Shown: positions 1-6,370, numbered from the stretch's first letter. The stretch is 7,821 nucleotides of DNA from an uncultured Synergistaceae bacterium (GCA_937870605.1 CALMZW010000223.1:1-7821); one strand, 5' to 3'. Made by a program: numbers and translations. Notes: generated by a model not told the origin, from the letters alone.

Positions 1-356
1 GTTGCGGAGTCAAGCGAGAAGAGCGCCGGAACCCGTCGCATGGCGAGGAGACACATGTGATGGAATGTTCCAGCCGTAATCCTGGAATGTTCTTCGCCGA
101 CGACCGATTCGATTCTGTGCCGCATTTCCCGGGCCGCACGGCGCGTGAAGGTCATGAGGAGGATTCTCTGTGGAAGGACGCCGGAGCGCAGCAGCGAGAT
201 CGCTCTGGCGACGATGGTTTTCGTCTTTCCCGTCCCTGCCCCCGCCAATACAAGGATGTCGGAATCCGGGCAGGTCGCCGCCGCCATCTGTTGCTCGTTG
301 AGTCCCAGACTGCTGAGCGAGGAAGTTGCGGAAGTTTTTGCACCACGAGAGTCCAT
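1..356 (-). CDS. UvrD/Rep/PcrA-family superfamily 1 DNA helicase, N-terminal part (runs off left edge)
   Basis: Only the first 118 codons are in the window, read on the minus strand from an ATG at 356-354. The visible part matches domain 1A of superfamily 1A helicases. A Q-motif LNEQQ lies at residues 19-23, the Walker A loop AGAGTGKT at 38-45, motif Ia TFTRRAAREM at 69-78 and motif Ib AGTFHHM at 95-101. Such proteins are ATP-dependent 3'-5' DNA translocases used in repair, replication restart or defence; which subfamily this is depends on the missing C-terminus. The chosen start has an AAGGGGGG ribosome site nine bases upstream. An in-frame ATG at 383-381 would add nine residues but has a poorer site. 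The gene lies 80 bp after a pair of small winged-helix genes with no terminator between, so it is probably in their operon. Its Ser/Thr-rich first 18 residues precede the fold and look disordered. Confidence 0.9.
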   Translation of the reverse strand, partial: MDSRGAKTSATSSLSSLGLNEQQMAAATCPDSDILVLAGAGTGKTKTIVARAISLLRSGVLPQRILLMTFTRRAAREMRHRIESVVGEEHSRITAGTFHHMCLLAMRRVPALFSLDSA

Positions 357-436
357 TACAGCATTCCCCCCTTGGGAAAGCATCGCTTCCACAGAATCTT
401 CCCCGCTCTTTCCATATCGACTGTTTTCCTGAAGGA

Positions 437-754
437 TTATGAGGCGGCAGGCAGCACCCACGATTTGCCGATATCAGACATGTTGCCGTCTGTCGCCCTG
501 GCGGGCTTGAGCATCAGCGTATTGTGCTTCATATCGCGAATGAGACGCAACGAAGGGCACATCTTCTCGATGAGTTCGAGATCCCTTTCAAGCTGTCTCA
601 TTGCGGTTTTTTTCACCTTGCCGCCTTCGTCATATCCCACCCCGTTGATGACGGCATGAAGAGGCGTCGGTTTTCCGAGTCTCATCTTGCTTTCGAGAAA
701 GACGAAAAGGTTGTTGATCCGCACGAGTCTCGAAGACGAAATGTCCCTGCTCAT
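437..754 (-). CDS. Small winged-helix DNA-binding protein (WYL/DeoR-type HTH without WYL domain), second of a tandem pair
   Basis: A 105-residue basic protein. Residues about 8-80 align with the protein encoded immediately upstream (751-1131): R-x-NNL near the start, then GY-x-E-x-G-(K/R)-x-VK-x2-A and a following D-(I/L)-E helix. This layout resembles the N-terminal HTH that precedes WYL domains, where the helix after the turn carries the RD-x-L type motif. No WYL sensor domain follows; the last 30 residues (after MKHNTLMLKPAR) are unrecognised. The start at 754-752 overlaps the upstream stop as ATGA, with AAGGAG nine bases before it, so translation is coupled. I infer a DNA-binding regulator, perhaps acting as a heterodimer with its paralogue; the target is unknown. 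The UvrD-like helicase gene follows 80 bp downstream on the same strand. Confidence 0.7.
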   Translation of the reverse strand: MSRDISSSRLVRINNLFVFLESKMRLGKPTPLHAVINGVGYDEGGKVKKTAMRQLERDLELIEKMCPSLRLIRDMKHNTLMLKPARATDGNMSDIGKSWVLPAAS

Positions 755-1131
755 CCACGATCACTCCTTTCATGAATACGCCCCTCGGCATTTCGGCGAC
801 ACGCCGATTTCGGCAACGACGATTCTCCGCTTGTCCCGCGTTCGGAGCATCCCCCAAGATACTTATGAAGGACATAATTCCCCCAAAACGAAACAATGTA
901 TCCTTTTTGCTTTTTGTCGAAATCGATATCGAAATGAAAGTCCTCGTTGAGGCGTTCGATATCTTTTTTCATCCGCGCCTTCGCCGATTTAACGTTTCTA
1001 CCGTCCTCTCCATACCCTGCCATTCTGGCGAGTTCCTCCGAAGAAACCGGAAGGCGTCGTCGTCCGCAGACTTCCAAAGAACGCACAAGGTTGTTGAACC
1101 TTTCGACTCTGTCTGACGAATGTCCGTCCAT
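751..1131 (-). CDS. Small winged-helix DNA-binding protein (WYL/DeoR-type HTH without WYL domain), first of a tandem pair
   Basis: A 126-residue protein. Residues 7-80 look like a DeoR/WYL-type winged helix: an opening R-x-NNL helix, then VSSEELARMAGY as the helix-turn-helix, a recognition and dimer helix containing KKDIERL, and a wing ending KKQKGYIV. It is a tandem paralogue of the next gene (437-754). The last 45 residues are rich in Ser, Arg and Gly with no clear fold, and end by overlapping the next start (ATGA at 754-751). The start ATG at 1131-1129 has GAAGGAG nine bases upstream, and both paralogues share an AAGGAGTGAT ribosome site, suggesting that the duplication copied the leader too. 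No effector-binding domain is visible, so regulation by a ligand is not indicated. It probably heads an operon with its paralogue and the helicase, and could regulate that operon or the RNA gene just upstream; this is inference. Confidence 0.7.
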   Translation of the reverse strand: MDGHSSDRVERFNNLVRSLEVCGRRRLPVSSEELARMAGYGEDGRNVKSAKARMKKDIERLNEDFHFDIDFDKKQKGYIVSFWGNYVLHKYLGGCSERGTSGESSLPKSACRRNAEGRIHERSDRG

Positions 1132-1202
1132 ACGAAATCACTCCTTCTTTTTTTCGCAATTACCCGTCACATACAAAAGTTACGGCCTTCGCTGGAGAGA
1201 AA

Positions 1203-1233
1203 CGTATGGGAGACACACGGAACACAATGTCAA
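1203..1233 (-). promoter_or_regulatory. Possible promoter of the winged-helix/helicase operon
   Basis: On the minus strand a perfect -35 box TTGACA (1233-1228) is followed after 19 bp by CATACG (1208-1203), which matches only three of six -10 positions. It lies about 70 bp upstream of the first winged-helix start and downstream of the T-run terminator at 1258-1267, so it would allow the operon to be expressed independently of the upstream RNA. The long spacer and poor -10 box make this a weak candidate. Confidence 0.28.
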
Positions 1234-1257
1234 CGCTATTTGCACATACCACGACGC

Positions 1258-1342
1258 AAAAAAAAAAGGTCCTCCGAAGAAACAAAGATCCGATATTCCC
1301 GAAATCGGGACTAAAGAATTTTCGTTCAGTCAGAAGACCTTT
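1258..1342 (-). terminator. Compound intrinsic terminator of the small RNA
   Basis: On the minus strand AAAGGTCTTCTG (1342-1331) pairs with CGGAGGACCTTT (1276-1265) over 12 continuous base pairs, two of them G-U, and the transcript then continues into a run of ten U residues (1267-1258, overlapping the stem by three). The 54-base loop is long for a terminator but contains its own perfect hairpin TCCCGA-TT-TCGGGA (1310-1297). Confidence 0.6.
1297..1310. repeat. Perfect 6-bp inverted repeat inside the RNA
   Basis: TCCCGA and TCGGGA flank two bases. In the minus-strand transcript this is a small hairpin inside the large terminator loop. An alternative pairing (CCGAT with ATCGG) overlaps it, so the RNA could switch between two local folds. 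Confidence 0.45.
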
Positions 1343-1431
1343 AGCGCTTTTCTCTTTTTCTAAAAATCATCACAAGGGATTGAGACCGCCGACGCGCATT
1401 CTTCGCAATAAAGAAGGCTGATGGGAGAGGA

Positions 1432-1459
1432 ATTATACATCTTTTTGGCCGACTGTCAA
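1432..1459 (-). promoter_or_regulatory. Sigma-70/sigma-A promoter with perfect -35 and -10 boxes
   Basis: On the minus strand TTGACA (1459-1454) is separated by 16 bp from TATAAT (1437-1432); both boxes match the consensus exactly and the spacer is one base shorter than the ideal 17. Transcription would start near 1425 and enter the structured RNA. No protein start with a ribosome site follows within the expected transcript, so a non-coding product is favoured. The -35 box lies inside a tandem repeat, which suggests control by a bound protein. Confidence 0.8.
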
Positions 1460-1480
1460 CAGGACTGTCAACAGAACTGT
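1451..1480. repeat. Tandem 12-bp repeats with internal dyads over the -35 box (putative operator array)
   Basis: GACTGTCAACAG occurs twice back to back (1451-1462 and 1463-1474), and the next bases (1475-1480) begin a degenerate third unit with AACTGT. Each unit holds ACAG/CTGT half-sites, so these tetramers alternate about every six bases across 30 bp and give several overlapping two-fold symmetric sites. The array covers the -35 box of the small-RNA promoter and extends upstream, a position suited to repression or cooperative control. It is not a LexA site of the CTGT-N8-ACAG type because the spacing differs. The winged-helix paralogues encoded nearby are candidate binders, by inference only. 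Confidence 0.6.
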
Positions 1481-1670
1481 CGAACGCATGAGCAATACTA
1501 GCACAACACGGCGACATCTTACGTCGGTGCGGATGTCTCTTTTTCGATGTTCGAGCGTGACCGGGAACGATCCTCCCGACTTCCGGCTCCCGCCCGCTTC
1601 CGGAACAACCTTCAACGGGAAGGTCCGTCCGAAAGCGTTGCGGAAGCCGGTTCCGCCCGGGCGAGAGCGA

Positions 1671-4379
1671 TCAGCTCCCGGAAGCTGCGACCAGTCGTCC
1701 GCGAATATCCTCGAGATCGAAACGCGTCGCTTCGGGCAAAGCCATAAAGCGATCGGGGTGGCACGTCAGGATCAGAATCTGAAGCTTCTGCGCCGCATCG
1801 TCGATGATCTCGAGAATCCTCTGGAATCTGAGGGGATCGGTCGCCATGAACGCGTCGTCCAACACGAGCAACTGCCGTTCGTCGTTCCCCACGGACGTCG
1901 CCAGCGCCAATCGGACCGCGAAGTGGAGCTGTTCCTTCTCCCCTCCCGAAAGCGAGTTGACGTCAACCGTCTTTTTGATCCCCCTGGGGAGGAAACCGGC
2001 GGGCTTTAGGGACTCCTCGAGAATCAGATCCCCGGAGGGACTTCCGACGATCCGGGAATAGATGCCGGAAGCCATTTCCGTCGCCTTCCGCGTGACGGTC
2101 CCGGAGAGTTCCGACCTGCATTGACCGTAGGTATCATAAAGGAGCCGGATCGCCTCCGCCTCGAGCTGTTCTTTCCCGTGCTGTCTCTCGAGTTCCGCGA
2201 GGCGCTCTTCGAGGACAGCGACCGTGCTGTACGCCCCTTTCGGGGAGATTCTGTCGAGGAGCGCGTTCTCGCGAATGAGATCTTCGTTCGCAGACGTGTG
2301 CTCTTCTTCTTTTCTCCGAATAGCGTCGAGAAGCTTTTCGAGCTTCTTGACAGGGTTTCCGCCGTATTCTTCGAGCTTTTTCCGGTACTCCCCGGCTTTT
2401 TCGTTCGCGGAATCCCACGACATCAGAAACTTCGTCCGGTCAGTCCGGCGTTGCTCGATCGTTTTCCCGTCGCCCTCGAGCTTCCCGAGGCGATCCAAAG
2501 CTGACTTCAGATGCTTTTCTTCCGTCGTTTTCTGCTGGCGCACGAGCAACAGCGCCGCGTTCTTCGCCGAAAGGGATTCATTCCCGGCTTCACGGCATTC
2601 TTCGGCTTTCCGCACTCTCTCGTCCGCACGGGCCTTTCGTTCCGCCGCGTCGCACATACGCTCCTTCGCGTCGGGAACCTCTCGCTCCCATTCGGGGAAA
2701 CGTGCGAGAATCCCGTCTTTGTCGCGGTTGAGACCATCCCGCCGGGCGACGAGTTCTTCAAGGGTATCGTTCCCCAAGAGGCCATTCAGCTCCGCCCTCT
2801 CGCGCTCGATATGCCGGTCGAGAGACGCCCCCTCTTCGAAGAGATCCTCGATATCCGACTTCCCGGATTTTCCGAAGGCCGACGTCAGCTTCCCGATGTT
2901 ACGCTCCGCCTTCGCGACCTCTTCGCGGGCTTCCTCTGCCGAATCGCACGGCCCGAACGCGCGGATGCTCCCGAACGACTCCACGTCGATGCGGACTTCC
3001 GGAGCGCCCTGCACTCTCGTGGCCTTTCCCGCCTCAAACGTGACACATTCCTTCTCGCCACCGGCCTCCACCCGGCCGGAACAGGAAACCGCCGGCTCGA
3101 TTTCGAGCGTAATGAGCGATGATTCGAGGCGGACTGTCGCCTTCTCGAGATCCGAATACGCCTTGCGGATCTTCCGGATTCCCGCAAGGTCGGGGAACGC
3201 TCCTGAGGCCTTCTCGTTTTCATGTTTCGCGAGAAGCGTCCGGACGTCATTCGCGGCCCTGATCTTTCCTTCGAGGAGGTGGATTTTCTCCCGCAGTTCG
3301 ACAAACCGACCCGCCTCGCCGGACTGCCGGAGAAATTCGTCCGCTTCCGTTCGTTCGTTGCGTGCGGCCTCAAGCTCCCGCGTCGCCAGATCCACCCGGG
3401 CGCGAACATCCTCGAGTTCCGCCTCGAGCTTCGGAATCGACGCATCGAGTTCCGACAGACGCCGCTGCGCCGAGTCCCGCTCCTGCGTGGTTTCTTCGAT
3501 TCTGTCGATCTCGGCTTTCAGGCGTCCGTATTCGGATTCCGCCGTCCTGGCGTCGGATGTCCGCCTCTCCAGCTCGGCCGTCAGTTGCGAATATTCCGTC
3601 GCCTTCGCCTCGATTGCGGCGTGGTCTGAACGAAGGACGGCGATTTCGTTCCGCAACGTCGCAACCCTTTTCGAAAGCTCCTTCACCTTTTCGGAAACCG
3701 ATTCGGCCTCCAGCAACTCGCGTTCGGAAGCCCCGAGATCTTCCCTCGCTCTCTCGATCAAGCCCGACACGCCCGAATCCTTTCTTTTGCCCGTCGGCGT
3801 GAAATGGATCGCGTAGCGGTCGAGAAGCCGCGTTTCGACGCCCCTCGTCTGGTCGTCGATCACCTGCGCCGACAGCGATTGACGAATATCCGAGAGCAGG
3901 TTGCCGGAAAGTTCGCCGAGTTCGAGCCCCCCCTGCGGAGCCCAGAGGACCTGAAGAATCCCCCAGTGCTCCGGCCGCGACATGCCTCTCTTCGGAACGT
4001 CCCGCGTGAAGAGATTCCGGGTCATCGCATCCGCATGCGGCCCCTCGGCGAGTGGACTGTATTCTCCGTTCTCCATCCGCTCCAGGAGCGACTCCGGCTT
4101 GTCGAGGAACCCCTTTCTGACCCGGTACCGCACCGTTGCGACACTGAACTCGACCGTCACTCTCGGGGAAAGGTCACGCCCCCAGGGGCGCAGCTTCTGG
4201 AAGTCCTCGCCCCTCGTCGTGTGATTGTCCATCAGGGCGCATCGCAACGCCTCGAAGAGCGTCGATTTTCCGGTCGCGTTCGGAGCGTACAAGATATTCA
4301 CCCGATCGGAAAAGGGCCCGATCTCATTCTTCTCAAGAAGGCACCGCCAGTTTTCGACCGTAATGGAATGGAGAATCAT
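1671..4379 (-). CDS. sbcC: SbcC/Rad50-like AAA ATPase lacking the zinc hook
   Basis: A 902-residue SMC-like ATPase, expected to work with the adjacent nuclease on DNA ends, hairpins or palindromes. Residues 1-200 form the N-terminal half of the head, with a variant Walker A APNATGKST at 32-40. Two long heptad-rich arms (about 205-420 and 480-745) are coiled coil. The C-terminal head carries the signature LSGGEKEQ at 810-817, Walker B LLVLDDAF at 837-844 (Asp-Asp instead of Asp-Glu), a D-loop ATDPLR and an H-loop His in CHPDRF (872-877). Between the arms there is no CxxC zinc hook; residues 422-477 look like a small beta-rich domain, so this belongs to a hookless SbcC/YhaN-like branch rather than classical SbcC (E. 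coli SbcC is about 1050 residues). The start overlaps the nuclease stop by ATGA, with AAGGAGG seven bases upstream. No convincing terminator follows the stop. Confidence 0.87.
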   Translation of the reverse strand: MILHSITVENWRCLLEKNEIGPFSDRVNILYAPNATGKSTLFEALRCALMDNHTTRGEDFQKLRPWGRDLSPRVTVEFSVATVRYRVRKGFLDKPESLLERMENGEYSPLAEGPHADAMTRNLFTRDVPKRGMSRPEHWGILQVLWAPQGGLELGELSGNLLSDIRQSLSAQVIDDQTRGVETRLLDRYAIHFTPTGKRKDSGVSGLIERAREDLGASERELLEAESVSEKVKELSKRVATLRNEIAVLRSDHAAIEAKATEYSQLTAELERRTSDARTAESEYGRLKAEIDRIEETTQERDSAQRRLSELDASIPKLEAELEDVRARVDLATRELEAARNERTEADEFLRQSGEAGRFVELREKIHLLEGKIRAANDVRTLLAKHENEKASGAFPDLAGIRKIRKAYSDLEKATVRLESSLITLEIEPAVSCSGRVEAGGEKECVTFEAGKATRVQGAPEVRIDVESFGSIRAFGPCDSAEEAREEVAKAERNIGKLTSAFGKSGKSDIEDLFEEGASLDRHIERERAELNGLLGNDTLEELVARRDGLNRDKDGILARFPEWEREVPDAKERMCDAAERKARADERVRKAEECREAGNESLSAKNAALLLVRQQKTTEEKHLKSALDRLGKLEGDGKTIEQRRTDRTKFLMSWDSANEKAGEYRKKLEEYGGNPVKKLEKLLDAIRRKEEEHTSANEDLIRENALLDRISPKGAYSTVAVLEERLAELERQHGKEQLEAEAIRLLYDTYGQCRSELSGTVTRKATEMASGIYSRIVGSPSGDLILEESLKPAGFLPRGIKKTVDVNSLSGGEKEQLHFAVRLALATSVGNDERQLLVLDDAFMATDPLRFQRILEIIDDAAQKLQILILTCHPDRFMALPEATRFDLEDIRGRLVAASGS

Positions 4380-5473
4380 GCTCTCGCCTCCTTAATGAGC
4401 GAATAGAGTTCAAGCAACGCTTTCGTCCTGACCCTGGAATCGATCGACGCCGTCCGGAGCCGTTTCCCGACCTCCCGCAAAACGCCCGGAGGAAGCTCCT
4501 CGATCCAGGAATCGTCTTCCGGGGCGGGGGCGAGCCCTCCGAAATCCGTTGCTCCCCAGAAAAACCTCGACGCGACGACCCTTTCGATATCGTCGAGGCG
4601 CTCCCTTCCCTCCGGCGTGATGAAACCCGAGAGCTGAAGCTTCAGAAGCGTCGATTCGGCGTTTTCCATCTCCCGAATGCGCGAAAGGATGCTCTGCAGA
4701 TCATCCGACCTCGAGATCCGTTCGTCGACCGTCACCCAGGAAAGAGCGCCCGTCCGCACCGGAGTCACCGACGGCGCAGCCCCTCTTCCGTCGATTTCGA
4801 CAAGCGACACGTTCCCGCTGTCGCGCTCTCCGAACGACGTCGCTTCATGAGTTCCCGGATAGGCCATACGTCCGGCGCTTCCTTCCGCGCCGAACACCGC
4901 AAAAGAATGCCAGTGGCCGAGCGCAAGATAATCGAGACCGGAGCGCGCGGCGGCGTCCCGCGGAATGGGGTGGTCCCACTCTCCGATAGGCGCGCCCTCG
5001 ACGGAACCGTGCGCAAGGCCTATGGCGATTCGTTCTTCGTCCTCCGCATGAATCCATGCGGTCGGGTCCTTCGCGGACTGCTTCTCCGCAAGCGGACAGG
5101 GGTAGAGGACTGCGCCCGGCAACGGATACGGCGCATTCTCCCTGAAGACGACGACGTTTTCCGCCGCCTGCCAGGAACGATCCTCCCACACCGATCCCGG
5201 AACGAGAGGATCATGGTTTCCCGGAATGATGAAAACCGGACAATGGGCTCGTTTCAAGATATCCACGACCTTCTGGATGAGGGCGCGGTCCACGCTGTTA
5301 TCCTCGAAGAGATCACCCGTAATGAGGATAAAATCCGTCCGGTTCTCCTGCGCAATCTGGAGCGCCCTTTCAGCAGCCGAAAGGCGTTCTCCGCGGATAC
5401 GCTCTCCCATCGCGCCGAATCCCGTGAGTTTCATTCCGATCTGCCAATCGGCCGTGTGAAGAAACCGCACCAT
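4376..5473 (-). CDS. sbcD: SbcD/Mre11-like metallophosphoesterase (DNA exonuclease subunit)
   Basis: A 365-residue calcineurin-like phosphoesterase. All five metal-site motifs are visible in order: HTADWQIG at 6-13, TGDLFED at 52-58, PGNHD at 84-88, AHGS at 154-157 and GHWH at 186-189. Motif I reads D-W-Q where classical SbcD and Mre11 have D-x-H, so one metal-binding His is replaced by Gln. Residues after about 250 form the capping and ATPase-contact region. It should form a Mn-dependent nuclease complex in the cytoplasm with the ATPase encoded by the overlapping next gene. The start has an AGGAGGAGG ribosome site (5489-5481) seven bases away. It lies downstream of the strong terminator at 5562-5612, so the pair should have its own promoter in the intervening 90 bp. 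Confidence 0.9.
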   Translation of the reverse strand: MVRFLHTADWQIGMKLTGFGAMGERIRGERLSAAERALQIAQENRTDFILITGDLFEDNSVDRALIQKVVDILKRAHCPVFIIPGNHDPLVPGSVWEDRSWQAAENVVVFRENAPYPLPGAVLYPCPLAEKQSAKDPTAWIHAEDEERIAIGLAHGSVEGAPIGEWDHPIPRDAAARSGLDYLALGHWHSFAVFGAEGSAGRMAYPGTHEATSFGERDSGNVSLVEIDGRGAAPSVTPVRTGALSWVTVDERISRSDDLQSILSRIREMENAESTLLKLQLSGFITPEGRERLDDIERVVASRFFWGATDFGGLAPAPEDDSWIEELPPGVLREVGKRLRTASIDSRVRTKALLELYSLIKEARA

Positions 5474-5506
5474 TGAATCTCCTCCTCCTGTCCCTCGTAT
5501 ACGAAG

Positions 5507-5512
5507 ATTGTA
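5507..5512 (-). promoter_or_regulatory. Possible -10 box for the sbcD-sbcC operon
   Basis: TACAAT on the minus strand (5512-5507) matches five of six -10 positions and would give a leader of about 27 bases ending in the AGGAGGAGG ribosome site. No acceptable -35 box lies 16-18 bp upstream. The upstream terminator implies that a promoter must lie in this gap, which is the main support. Confidence 0.3.
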
Positions 5513-5561
5513 TCGAACGCCGACGACCGGTTACGGAGTTCACCCGGACGAAATTCGGGGC

Positions 5562-5612
5562 AAATAGAAAAAGCGGGGCGATCGCGGCGTGAATCCCCGC
5601 AATCGCCCCGCT
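5562..5612 (-). terminator. Strong intrinsic terminator of the Synerg-CTERM protein gene
   Basis: AGCGGGGCGAT (5572-5582) pairs exactly with 5602-5612, and four more pairs (5584-5587 with 5597-5600) follow one mismatch, leaving a nine-base loop. On the minus strand the hairpin is followed directly by TTTTCTATTT. It starts 30 bp after the stop at 5642 and separates that gene from sbcD-sbcC. Confidence 0.9.
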
Positions 5613-5641
5613 CCCGAATCATTCCGACAAAAAGGCCTGAA

Positions 5642-6238
5642 TTACTTCCGGATCAACGAGAAGAGAAGCGGCGCCGCCAGAAGGATGACGAACGGCGACG
5701 CTCCGACTGTGCATCCGCCGCCACCCGACCCGGATGCGGAAGACGCGGCCCGGCCGAAGACGTAATTGGCGTTCACGCTCTTTCCAAGCACCCTTCCGCT
5801 TCGACGGGCGCTCGCGTTCTCATCGTCGAAAAGCGTAAAGTCGAACCGGCTGTCCTGCCCCGAACCATAGATCCTGATCCAGAAGGTCTTGCTCGTCACC
5901 TTCAGTCCGCCGTTCAAATCCGCCCGCGTCAGCGAGTAATTGTCGTTCAACAGGACATTGCCGGCGCCGTCCCGGATCGCGCCGCTATAGGCGAAATCCG
6001 TCACAACCTCGTATCCGTCGGAATCCACGTACGACCCGATCGTGATGGTTCCGGAATCGTAGACATAGAGATTCCCCCAGGTCCCCTCACCGCGAACGTT
6101 CCACGATCCGCCGAGTGAAGGGATCCCGTTCCCGCCGGCGGAATCCGCAGAGACGGTAACCTCGTCGCAGAAGCCCGCAAACGATGATGCCGCAAGAAAC
6201 ACCCAGACAACCGCCGCGAAAGCAACCATTCGTTTCAT
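5642..6238 (-). CDS. Secreted surface protein with Synerg-CTERM-like sorting tail, function unknown
   Basis: A 198-residue exported protein. Residues 1-21 are a Sec signal peptide: MKRM, a hydrophobic core, and a probable cleavage after S-F-A at 21. The C-terminus has a Ser/Gly linker, GGGGC at 172-176, a hydrophobic helix at about 180-195 and a final Arg-Lys. This tripartite tail matches the Synerg-CTERM class described in Synergistota, thought to be cut by a dedicated protease and anchored through the Cys region. The mature part (about 25-165) is rich in Gly, Tyr, Thr and Asp with alternating hydrophobic residues and looks all-beta; I recognise no domain and no catalytic motif. GAGGAGG lies eight bases before the start. 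It is flanked by intrinsic terminators on both sides, so it is probably transcribed alone, although only about 45 bp is left for a promoter and I see no clear one. Its role could be adhesion or envelope structure, but that is a guess. Confidence 0.85.
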   Translation of the reverse strand: MKRMVAFAAVVWVFLAASSFAGFCDEVTVSADSAGGNGIPSLGGSWNVRGEGTWGNLYVYDSGTITIGSYVDSDGYEVVTDFAYSGAIRDGAGNVLLNDNYSLTRADLNGGLKVTSKTFWIRIYGSGQDSRFDFTLFDDENASARRSGRVLGKSVNANYVFGRAASSASGSGGGGCTVGASPFVILLAAPLLFSLIRK

Positions 6239-6282
6239 TCATCGTTCCTCCTCAGGATTTCGATTCGTCGACTTACGACATG

Positions 6283-6315
6283 AAAAAAGGGCCTCCGGGA
6301 AAACCCCGGAAGCCC
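6283..6315 (-). terminator. Intrinsic terminator of the CARF-RelE gene
   Basis: GGGCCTCCGGG (6289-6299) pairs with CCCGGAAGCCC (6305-6315) with one mismatch and a five-base loop. On the minus strand it runs directly into six T residues (6288-6283). It lies 56 bp after the stop of the CARF-RelE gene and just before the start region of the exported protein gene. Confidence 0.88.
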
Positions 6316-6370
6316 ATTCCACAAAGCGCGGATAATAAAAACGCCCCAATCGGATCAGCTATCGTTCCGT

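Larger units (their letters stand above)
1258..1425 (-). ncRNA. Candidate structured small RNA (or attenuated leader) of unknown family, about 168 nt
   Basis: This minus-strand segment lies between a promoter with perfect -35 and -10 hexamers (1459-1432) and a ten-T run (1267-1258). The predicted start is near 1425. Near the 5' end a hairpin forms from TTCTT and AAGAA around a seven-base loop (about 1416-1400). CAUCA (1423-1419) can pair with UGAUG (1371-1367) to enclose a first domain. An A-rich single-stranded stretch follows. The second domain is closed by a 12-bp stem pairing 1342-1331 with 1276-1265 (two G-U pairs), with an inner hairpin TCCCGA/TCGGGA at 1310-1297. I do not recognise the family: the SRP RNA core is absent and I cannot make it fit 6S RNA. 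It contains two tiny ORFs of nine codons each (starts near 1399 and 1370) without good ribosome sites. It may act alone or as an attenuator for the winged-helix gene 127 bp downstream. Confidence 0.6.

Noticed and set aside
947..1363. Plus-strand open frames across the winged-helix start and RNA region
   Set aside because: They are antisense to the RNA terminator and the winged-helix gene, have runs of Lys and Ser from the A-tract, and show no ribosome site or family motif.
1451..1480. LexA-type SOS box
   Set aside because: CTGT and ACAG half-sites are present but their spacing is two bases or a multiple of the 12-bp period, not the eight bases of a CTGT-N8-ACAG box.
1433..1615. Minus-strand open frame of 60 codons after sbcC
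   Set aside because: It needs a TTG start with no ribosome site, and its end consists of the 12-bp promoter repeats and the promoter itself, giving the LLTVLLTV-like translation.
1640..1656. Hairpin GCGGAA/TTCCGC just after the sbcC stop as a terminator
   Set aside because: The six-base stem has a five-base loop but is followed on the minus strand by a mixed sequence with only three consecutive T residues, so intrinsic termination is not supported.
2224..3816. Plus-strand open frame of 530 codons
   Set aside because: It is a Ser/Arg/Phe-rich antisense shadow of the SbcC-like gene, whose ATPase motifs lie on both sides of this stretch in one continuous minus-strand frame; such long shadows are common in GC-rich DNA.
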